DNA of 5,975 nt from MGNI01 sp964353875 (lineage in GTDB: Bacteria; Chloroflexota; Anaerolineae; Anaerolineales; E44-bin32), in NCBI GenBank assembly GCA_964353875.1, contig CAYGXU010000153.1, positions 1 through 5,975 of the forward strand, in the 5' to 3' direction. Positions 1 to 5,630 of this stretch are shown piece by piece. Position 1 is the stretch's first letter. Each line of letters begins with the position of its first letter. Both the position numbers and the translations under genes were made by a program. Below the pieces are notes generated by a model, which made no database searches, was not told the DNA's origin, and saw nothing but the letters and a program-made list of their open reading frames with translations.

Positions 1-55
1 ATTGGAGTCCTACGGCTTGCCGTTGGGCATAGCATCAGCAAGCTGATGCACTCCA
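1..55. repeat. Structured 55-bp repeat, copy 1
   Basis: First of two near-identical 55-bp units that start 69 bp apart. The ends are complementary (TGGAGT at 3-8, ACTCCA at 50-55). Two hairpins sit inside: ACGGC-tt-GCCGT at 12-23 and GCATCAGC-aa-GCTGATGC at 32-49. Together they would fold as a closed three-way junction in RNA or a cruciform in DNA. The unit touches the window edge, so further copies may lie to the left. Its class (REP-like, MITE fragment or structured RNA) cannot be decided from this sequence. Confidence 0.8.
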
Positions 56-69
56 TACTTCTCCTCTGG

Positions 70-124
70 ATTGGAGTCCTATGGCTTACCGTTGGGTATA
101 GCATCAGCAAGCTGATGCACTCCA
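70..124. repeat. Structured 55-bp repeat, copy 2
   Basis: Matches copy 1 at 52 of 55 positions, separated from it by 14 bp. The outer TGGAGT/ACTCCA stem (72-77 and 119-124) and the 8-bp GCATCAGC/GCTGATGC hairpin (101-118) are unchanged. All three differences are transitions; two of them fall in the small first hairpin and weaken it, one giving a T-G wobble pair and one a C-A mismatch. The third lies between the hairpins. The conserved large hairpin and outer stem suggest that these are the parts that matter. Confidence 0.8.
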
Positions 125-385
125 CTGCCTCAAACACGCCCGGCGGCAAACCATTGGGCTCATATGGTTAAGGATGCTAAAAAGCACCCTAGGCCCAGAG
201 GGACTTTATCCCACATCCCCCATACCTCAACACCAAAGGCAATATGCAACTTCAGATGGAATACACCCTGCTCTTGTCGTTCCATCAATAATGAAGACAA
301 TTGTCCTGGGATGAAAGAGTTATTTGGCATGAATCTTGATACTGATAATAGGATAGATATCCGGGGAAGTAGTTTACTATACCGG
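125..385. other. Intergenic stretch without a supported gene
   Basis: About 260 bp between the repeat pair and the operon promoter. Short open frames exist on both strands (164-400 on plus, 160-426 on minus), but neither has a convincing ribosome binding site, recognisable domain or family resemblance. Around 140-167 there is a weak echo of the upstream repeat (CCATTGGGCTCATATGG against CCGTTGGGCATAGCAT), which could be a decayed third copy, but this is only suggestive. Confidence 0.5.
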
Positions 386-414
386 TTAACAGGCATGTAG
401 TTATGGGTTATATT
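386..414 (+). promoter_or_regulatory. Putative sigma70-type promoter of the lipoprotein operon
   Basis: TTAACA at 386-391 (5 of 6 to TTGACA) is followed after exactly 17 bp by TATATT at 409-414 (5 of 6 to TATAAT). Transcription would begin near 421, giving an 80-95 nt leader before the first gene. It is the best promoter-like match I saw upstream of the operon. No second promoter is apparent between the three genes, which are too tightly packed to leave room for one. Confidence 0.5.
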
Positions 415-515
415 CCTTTTGAGCAATTAACGAAGACGGGATTCGTCCATAGCAGAGAACCACAAGCGGACCTAATGAAGGTGCATTGATTCTTTACTAA
501 TTGAGCATAACGCGC

Positions 516-2081
516 ATGAGAATACAATTCAACTCTCGATTTTATCCTTTTCTTTTCTTCCTAGGGGTCCTAATAGGCGCGATTTTGGCTTGCTCCCGTG
601 GGGATGGCCAACTACCTCCAACGGTCACCAGCCTACCAACAAGTCCTTATCTTTTGTTGCCGACCATGACGCCCACGATTCCGCCATCTCCCACCTCCAC
701 AGTAAACAGCCCCACCCCCAGCGCAACGCCTCTTCCAGTGAGGCCTTCACCCACACCCGATCCGATTCGGGAGATGCCGTCATTACGGGATTCGTTCGAA
801 CGCTACGTCGTCCGAGTAGGGGATACATTAAATCGTATCGCATTTAAATATGGCGTTGCGATGGAACAAATCCGACTTGCCAATGGCTTAACTGATCCGA
901 ATATCCTCTCTGTAGGGCAAGAGTTGATCATACCGCCGCCGACGCCTGAGCCAGGTGGCCCGAATATAAAAATCTTGCCAGATTCGGAACTGGTCTTTGG
1001 ACCTTCAACGATCACCTTGTCATCCATCTGGGAACTTATTCCTCTCGATAGTCCTTTATGGGAATATCGAGAGGAGTTCAATGATGAAATGGTAGACGGT
1101 CCAAGAATTATCCAAATTATTGCAGAGAATTATTCCGTCAATCCGACGCTTCTGCTCGCAGTCCTGGAGTACCAGAGTGGATGGGTGCGAGGAGGGAGCG
1201 ATTATGATGCCTGGGATGTCTATCCAATCGGATGGGCTCAGCCCGGGAAAGAAGGGCTCGCCAGTCAATTATCCTGGGCTGCCGATCAATTAAACGCAGG
1301 TTTTTACCGTTGGCGGTCTGGGTGGGCGGGTCCATTGGTTTTTTCTGATGGCAGGATCGTGCCCTTGGGCTTGGGGGTGAACGCTGGCACAGTGGCAGTG
1401 GAATACATCTTTTCTCAACTTTACTCTGTAGATGAGTGGAGGCAGGTCATTGCGCAGAGCGGTTTCCCAAAAACCTACGATGACCTCTACGGCGACCCAT
1501 TTCTTCATCCCACAGAACCCCTTGTCCCTGCTGATCTTACCCAACCACCTTTACGTCTGCCGTTTGAGGATGGGGTGGATTGGTCATTCACTGGTGCGCC
1601 TCATAGTGCCTTTGGTAATTGGGCGGCCTGGGCAGCGCTGGATTTTGCGCCGTCAACGCACAGCCCGGGATGTACTCGTTCTGATGAGTGGGTGGTTGCT
1701 GCCAGGGATGGGCTTGTAGTCCGCTCGGGTCGAGGTCAAGTGCTGCAAGATCTGGATGGTGACGGTTTCGAGCAGACGGGATGGACATTGCTCTACCTGC
1801 ATATTGAGACACGCGATAGGATACCCTCCGGAACATATTTATACGCCGGGGATCGCATTGGCCATCCATCTTGTGAAGGCGGCATTTCAACAGGTACCCA
1901 CGTCCATTTTGCCCGCAAGTATAATGGAGTCTGGATTGAAGCTGAAGGCAGTATGTCCTTCAACCTCGACGGTTGGACGCCTAAAAGCGATGGCTCACCT
2001 TATGATGGTTACTTGATCCTTGGGGAAACTGCCTTGAAAGCCTGTGGTTGTCGTGCTGACTATAATCAAATCTCCCGTTAA
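516..2081 (+). CDS. LysM / lysozyme-like / M23A peptidase lipoprotein, copy 1
   Basis: Predicted envelope-anchored cell-wall endopeptidase of 521 residues. A hydrophobic signal peptide ends in a lipobox (AILAC, Cys26). A Pro/Thr/Ser-rich linker (about 30-88) leads to a LysM module (about 97-140, with VGDTL and a closing IIP), which in this family binds peptidoglycan glycan strands. A middle helical region (about 180-325) carries EYQS (218-221), IGWAQ and NAGT (289-292), recalling lytic transglycosylase motifs without the catalytic Glu. The C-terminal domain matches LasA/beta-lytic M23A peptidases: zinc ligands His363 and Asp376 (13 apart as in LasA) and His464 of the HVHF pair, catalytic His429 in LYLHI, His462, and the SCEGG loop. 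An acidic DLDGDG loop lies at 412-417 and a CxC pair at 510/512. The start is ambiguous: TTG at 501 is also in frame and directly follows a stop codon. ATG 516 is preferred because it gives a compact signal peptide, although neither start has a strong Shine-Dalgarno. First gene of a three-gene operon. Confidence 0.88.
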   Translation: MRIQFNSRFYPFLFFLGVLIGAILACSRGDGQLPPTVTSLPTSPYLLLPTMTPTIPPSPTSTVNSPTPSATPLPVRPSPTPDPIREMPSLRDSFERYVVRVGDTLNRIAFKYGVAMEQIRLANGLTDPNILSVGQELIIPPPTPEPGGPNIKILPDSELVFGPSTITLSSIWELIPLDSPLWEYREEFNDEMVDGPRIIQIIAENYSVNPTLLLAVLEYQSGWVRGGSDYDAWDVYPIGWAQPGKEGLASQLSWAADQLNAGFYRWRSGWAGPLVFSDGRIVPLGLGVNAGTVAVEYIFSQLYSVDEWRQVIAQSGFPKTYDDLYGDPFLHPTEPLVPADLTQPPLRLPFEDGVDWSFTGAPHSAFGNWAAWAALDFAPSTHSPGCTRSDEWVVAARDGLVVRSGRGQVLQDLDGDGFEQTGWTLLYLHIETRDRIPSGTYLYAGDRIGHPSCEGGISTGTHVHFARKYNGVWIEAEGSMSFNLDGWTPKSDGSPYDGYLILGETALKACGCRADYNQISR

Positions 2082-2093
2082 GGTTGATGGATT

Positions 2094-3677
2094 GTGAACT
2101 CAATTGGCTCTGGTAGAAGGTTCGCAGTAGTGTTATTTTCCCTCTGCTTGGCTGCATTGGCTTGCTCGCGGGGACAGGTGGTTGTATCTACGGGAAGCGA
2201 AGAGGAAACTCCCGAAATAATCGTACAGGAAACGACACAAATTACCCCCAATATTCCAACGGATGCAACTCATCCGGAAGCAATCTTACCCACCCAACTG
2301 CAGGAGACATCGACCCCTTCTCGGCCTGCACCCATCGCCTCACCGACATTTCCGCCAACACCCACATTGAATATTCATGCGGAAACAGAAACCCTTCTTT
2401 ATGAGACGCAACCAGGTGACACCCTTTTGAATCTGGCGATACGATTTGGTGTGGTTCCTTCAGACATCCGCCTGGTTGCCGGCCAATTGCCTGAGGAGCA
2501 TGGTTTGATCGGTCCCGGGCTTACCCTCATCATCCCCAATCGTATCGAGAACGCCAGCCCACCCGAGCGTCTCGTGCCGGATAGTGAGGTCGTATTTTCC
2601 CCCCATGCCGCTGAATTTGATATTGCTTCTTTTGTGGAGCTTCAAGGCGGCTATCTTAATTCCTATCGAGAAATTGCTCGCGGTCGACAACGGACGGGAG
2701 CGGAGATTATTGCGCTTTCGGCTTTAGATCACTCCATGAATCCTCGCCTCCTATTGGCCTTGGTGGATTATTATTGTGGTTGGATCTCCGATCCATCGAT
2801 TCCCTCAGGGGATGTGCTGCAATACCCCTTGGGAATAGTGGATCCCGATTACCGTGGGCTTTACCGTCAGTTGACCTGGCTCTCAAATGAGTTAGGCAAG
2901 GGGTATTACGGCTGGCGAGCGGGATCTCTGATTGAGCTTACGCGCCCTGAGGGAACCGTGATCCGATTGGCGCCGGGATTGAACGCTGGTACAGTCGCTC
3001 TGCAATATGTCTTTGCCGAAAAACCAAAGAATGGTTGGGAGGAGGATTTAAGGCCGGATGGTTTCATTGCAGCCTACAAGAAGTTTTTCGGCGACCCCTG
3101 GACCTATTGGCATCCGTTATACGAGCCAAACCTACAGCAGCCATCCTTCATCCTACCATTTCTCCCCGGGCATGTTTGGTCATTTACCGGAGGCCCACAT
3201 GGAGCGTGGGAGAGGGAGGCGGCTTGGGCGGCATTAGATTTCGCTCCTTCTTCGATGCAATCTGGTTGTGTGCCATCGGACGATTGGGTTGTCGCTTCGG
3301 CGGCAGGCGGGGTCGCGCGCAGTGAAAATGGGCTGGTGGTGGTGGATCTTGATGGTGATGGTCTGGAACAGACCGGTTGGGTGATCCTATATCTACATAT
3401 TGCCACCAAGGACCGCATAACGGCAGGATCTTTTGTTGAACAGGGCGATCTCATCGGACATCCATCTTGCGAGGGCGGATACGCAACCGGCACGCATATC
3501 CATATGGCGCGTAAGTACAATGGGGAATGGATCCTGGCCGATGGACCCTTGCCCTTTGAACTCGGTGGTTGGATTGCGCATGCAGGTACTCAGCCATATG
3601 AGGGAGCACTAACTAAGGGAGATCAGGTGGTTCTGGCTTGCACTTGTTCGACACAGGAAACCCTCATTTCGCGATGA
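2094..3677 (+). CDS. LysM / lysozyme-like / M23A peptidase lipoprotein, copy 2
   Basis: Paralogue of the upstream gene with the same domain order; 527 residues. The start is GTG, 12 bp after the previous stop, with AAGG at 2080-2083 as a modest ribosome binding site. An in-frame TGA at 2085 rules out a longer protein. The lipobox is ALAC with Cys24 and is again followed by SRG. A Pro/Thr-rich linker runs to about 95. The LysM (about 102-148) is more divergent than in copy 1 but keeps PGDTL and IIP. In the middle region the transglycosylase-like ES position reads YC (227-228), and NAGT lies at 297-300. The peptidase residues are complete: His369, Asp382, His435, His468 and His470. The 119-residue core aligns without gaps to copy 1, with about two-thirds of residues identical by eye. 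DLDGDG is at 418-423 and the terminal CxC at 516/518. Its stop overlaps the start of copy 3, which suggests translational coupling. Confidence 0.9.
   Translation: MNSIGSGRRFAVVLFSLCLAALACSRGQVVVSTGSEEETPEIIVQETTQITPNIPTDATHPEAILPTQLQETSTPSRPAPIASPTFPPTPTLNIHAETETLLYETQPGDTLLNLAIRFGVVPSDIRLVAGQLPEEHGLIGPGLTLIIPNRIENASPPERLVPDSEVVFSPHAAEFDIASFVELQGGYLNSYREIARGRQRTGAEIIALSALDHSMNPRLLLALVDYYCGWISDPSIPSGDVLQYPLGIVDPDYRGLYRQLTWLSNELGKGYYGWRAGSLIELTRPEGTVIRLAPGLNAGTVALQYVFAEKPKNGWEEDLRPDGFIAAYKKFFGDPWTYWHPLYEPNLQQPSFILPFLPGHVWSFTGGPHGAWEREAAWAALDFAPSSMQSGCVPSDDWVVASAAGGVARSENGLVVVDLDGDGLEQTGWVILYLHIATKDRITAGSFVEQGDLIGHPSCEGGYATGTHIHMARKYNGEWILADGPLPFELGGWIAHAGTQPYEGALTKGDQVVLACTCSTQETLISR
3655..3660 (+). 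promoter_or_regulatory. Ribosome binding site inside copy 2 for copy 3
   Basis: AGGAAA lies 13 bp before ATG 3674, a slightly long spacing. It supports starting copy 3 at 3674 rather than at the in-frame TTG at 3638, which would add 12 residues ahead of an otherwise normal signal peptide. Confidence 0.45.
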
Positions 3678-5137
3678 GATGGCAATTTGCGCTCTCCTGT
3701 AGCCTGACTTTTGCTCTCTTGTTGGCAGGTTGTGTGCCGGCATCTAATGGGAGCGGGGATGACGGTTTTAATCTTTCACCGGCATCTACAGCTACTGCAA
3801 GCCCCTCGCCCACACAAACCTTACCTGTACCGGGGGAGTTGATTGAATATCTGGCACAAAATGGAGATACTCTTCCTGCTTTGGCAGCACGTTTCAATAC
3901 TACGATTGAGCAGATCCTGGAGGCTAATCCGAATATCCCCCAACAAGTGACCACCTTACCTCCAGGCTTGCCAGTGCAAATCCCAGCGTACTTTCTACCA
4001 CTCATCGGCGCTCCTTTCCGAATGGTACCCGATAGTGAGTTGGTTTACGGTCCTACTGCAATTGATTTTGGCCTCGAAGCGGCGATTCGAGATCGTCCTG
4101 GCTTCCTCGCAAGCATGACAGGATATGTCCGCAGCCGCACACGATCGGCATGGGAAGTGGTAGAGCTTGTCGCGCAGGATTACTCGTTGCATCCCCGTCT
4201 AATCCTCACCTTGCTCGAATATCAATCGCATGCTTTAACGGAGACATCGCCTTCTGAAAATGCATTGCGCTTCCCTCTCGGATATGAGGATAGTCAACGT
4301 GAAGGGCTGTATCAGCAGCTTCTCTGGGCTGCTGAGCGCATCAACTATGGCTATTATGGGTGGCGAATAGGGGTGCTGCGCGATCTCTACTTGTTGGATG
4401 GTCTTCTCATCCGCCCTCATCCAACGCTCAATGCAGGGACAGTCGCTTTGCAGAGCTTTTTTGCTGGTGTATCTGGGCTGGATGATTTTAAGCACACCGT
4501 CGGACCGGAAGGGTTCATCGAGACCTATCGGCAATTATGGGGTGAGCCTTTCGATTATGAAATCGAGATGATACCAGCAAACTTACAGCAACCTGATTTA
4601 CTCTTGCCATTCCTTCCTGGGCAGATCTGGGCTTTCTCCGCTGGGCCACATTTTTCCTGGGGGACCACTTTACCGCTCGGGGCATTGGACTTCGCTCCAC
4701 CAGCGATTGAGGGAGGCTGTGCGCCGTCAACTGTGTGGGTCGCAGCGCCAGTTGAGGGCATTGTGGTTCGAAGTGAGGATGCAAGGGTGCTCTTGGATTT
4801 GGATGGGGATGGCGATGAGCGTACAGGCTGGGTCCTTTTCTTTTTCCATATCGCCTCCCAGGATCGTGTCCCAGAGGGAAGCGTGCTTGAAGTGGGTGGT
4901 TTGATTGGCCACCCATCTTGTGAGGGGGGCCGAGCGACTGGAACCCATTTTCACTTCGCGCGTAAATACAATGGCGAGTGGATACCAGCTGCCGGCATAC
5001 TGCCTTTTAACTTAGATAGCTGGATTGTCGAATATGGGAAAGAGCCCTACCAGGGTACGATGAAGAAAGGTTCGATCACCGTTTCTGCCAGTACAAATCC
5101 CTCAAGCGAGAATCAGGTCTATTATCAATTCCCTTAA
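3674..5137 (+). CDS. LysM / lysozyme-like / M23A peptidase lipoprotein, copy 3
   Basis: Third and most divergent paralogue; 487 residues from ATG 3674, whose first bases overlap the previous stop (ATGA). The signal peptide ends in a textbook LAGC lipobox (Cys20), better than those of copies 1 and 2. The linker is shorter (about 30-55). LysM covers about 57-104 with NGDTL and a closing IP. The middle region has EYQS at 182-185, PLGYED at 201-206 and NAGT at 253-256. The peptidase residues are intact: His326, Asp339, His392, His425 and His427. Cys349 and Cys416 match the two core cysteines of the other copies. DLDGDG is at 375-380. The C-terminal CxC pair of copies 1 and 2 is absent, and the protein instead ends in a polar Ser/Asn-rich tail. 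The role is expected to be the same, peptidoglycan peptide cleavage at the envelope. No clear intrinsic terminator follows; the nearest strong hairpin is the one inside the downstream MITE. Confidence 0.9.
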   Translation: MRWQFALSCSLTFALLLAGCVPASNGSGDDGFNLSPASTATASPSPTQTLPVPGELIEYLAQNGDTLPALAARFNTTIEQILEANPNIPQQVTTLPPGLPVQIPAYFLPLIGAPFRMVPDSELVYGPTAIDFGLEAAIRDRPGFLASMTGYVRSRTRSAWEVVELVAQDYSLHPRLILTLLEYQSHALTETSPSENALRFPLGYEDSQREGLYQQLLWAAERINYGYYGWRIGVLRDLYLLDGLLIRPHPTLNAGTVALQSFFAGVSGLDDFKHTVGPEGFIETYRQLWGEPFDYEIEMIPANLQQPDLLLPFLPGQIWAFSAGPHFSWGTTLPLGALDFAPPAIEGGCAPSTVWVAAPVEGIVVRSEDARVLLDLDGDGDERTGWVLFFFHIASQDRVPEGSVLEVGGLIGHPSCEGGRATGTHFHFARKYNGEWIPAAGILPFNLDSWIVEYGKEPYQGTMKKGSITVSASTNPSSENQVYYQFP

Positions 5138-5181
5138 GGATCACCTATTCCCCTTTTTAATCGCAGTTCGATGGTTGCATA

Positions 5182-5189
5182 GAGGATCT
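5182..5189. repeat. Target site duplication, left
   Basis: GAGGATCT directly abuts the left end of the inverted-repeat element and recurs directly after its right end (5393-5400). An 8-bp duplication is the size produced by IS66-type and several other DDE transposases. Confidence 0.8.
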
Positions 5190-5392
5190 GTAACTGCTCA
5201 GCCATATCATCTTTCATCCCGATTCGCCTATGACCCCCCTCTTATCCCCCCATTTGCGCTTGCATAATCATGATTAGGCTGAGACCCAAGGCGCAAATGG
5301 GGGGATGATAGGGGGGTAACCGAACAGATCATTTTGGGCTTGATATTGTGCTGGTATGCTGAGGAGTTTGCCGAATTGATCTGAGCAGTTAC
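5190..5392. mobile_element. 203-bp non-autonomous MITE, IS66-like ends
   Basis: Perfect 12-bp terminal inverted repeats, GTAACTGCTCAG at 5190-5201 and its complement CTGAGCAGTTAC at 5381-5392, are flanked by 8-bp direct repeats. The element is far too short for a transposase, so it would need one in trans. Terminal GTAA and an 8-bp duplication are the known signature of the IS66 family; the family assignment rests on that alone. Most of the interior is a long imperfect hairpin (5231-5319). It sits in the convergent intergenic space, where it breaks no visible gene. Confidence 0.8.
5231..5319. repeat. Long internal inverted repeat of the MITE
   Basis: The arms 5231-5259 and 5291-5319 are 29 bp each and pair with only three mismatches. 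Each arm carries two six-base C (or G) runs separated by six bases, then CATTTGCGC or its complement. The 31-nt loop contains the perfect 12-bp palindrome TAATCATGATTA (5265-5276), and TTG/CAA next to the arms lets the stem extend past a one-base bulge. If transcribed, this would form a very stable stem, but no U-tract follows, so it is not called a terminator. Confidence 0.85.
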
Positions 5393-5400
5393 GAGGATCT
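5393..5400. repeat. Target site duplication, right
   Basis: GAGGATCT, identical to 5182-5189. The preserved duplication and perfect ends suggest that the insertion is fairly recent. Confidence 0.8.
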
Positions 5401-5630
5401 TTCATAAGGATCATTTCGAACGAACGGAGTTGATGATCACGCGTGAGATCGATTTCGCATGATCAGGAATACGGATCGCTTAGGAAAGAGAAAGCGGGGT
5501 TCCTTTCATTGAGCGAGTGGCAGTACCAAGTCCTCGAAGCAGCAATCAACCATCTTTCTCTCCGTCCTTTTGGGGATGAGAAAAGAAAAGCGGAATCAGG
5601 ACGACAACAATAATAAAATCGTCTCAGGTT
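5401..5630. other. Convergent intergenic stretch, GATC-rich
   Basis: No full-length gene is visible. Seven GATC tetramers fall between 5378 and 5477, six of them spaced close to 13 bp or twice that. A perfect 10-bp palindrome TCACGCGTGA lies at 5437-5446, and ATGATCA occurs twice 26 bp apart (5433, 5459). A 9-codon Rrf2-like fragment sits at 5433-5462. Bases 5480-5630 show nothing recognisable and no clear terminator for either flanking gene. Confidence 0.5.
5433..5462 (+). pseudogene. Possible remnant of an Rrf2-family regulator start
   Basis: A nine-codon frame reads MITREIDFA and then stops at TGA, with GGAG at 5426-5429 just upstream (only 3 nt spacing). Rrf2-type transcription regulators often begin with a segment like ITRE-x-DYA leading into the helix-turn-helix. 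Nothing downstream in any frame continues the family, so this is at most the first residues of a gene lost by deletion. Chance resemblance is quite possible at this length. Confidence 0.2.

Noticed and set aside
1..124. CRISPR array
   Set aside because: Only two units with a 14-bp gap, each unit too long and internally structured, and no cas gene nearby.
160..426. Open frames on both strands (78 codons plus, 88 codons minus)
   Set aside because: They overlap each other, lack convincing ribosome binding sites and recognisable motifs, and one begins with a non-ATG codon; the promoter lies within this span.
5138..5165. Intrinsic terminator after copy 3
   Set aside because: A T-run follows CCCC, but the only possible stem is AAGG/CCTT, too short to call.
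5135..5413. TAAGGATCA repeated at 5135-5143 and 5405-5413
   Set aside because: A 9-bp match lying outside the true 8-bp duplication of the MITE; the intervening sequence and boundaries do not make it a second element end, so chance is likely.
5378..5480. Replication origin
   Set aside because: The GATC phasing and possible gyrA neighbour are suggestive, but there are no DnaA boxes, no AT-rich unwinding region and no dnaA, dnaN or recF in view.
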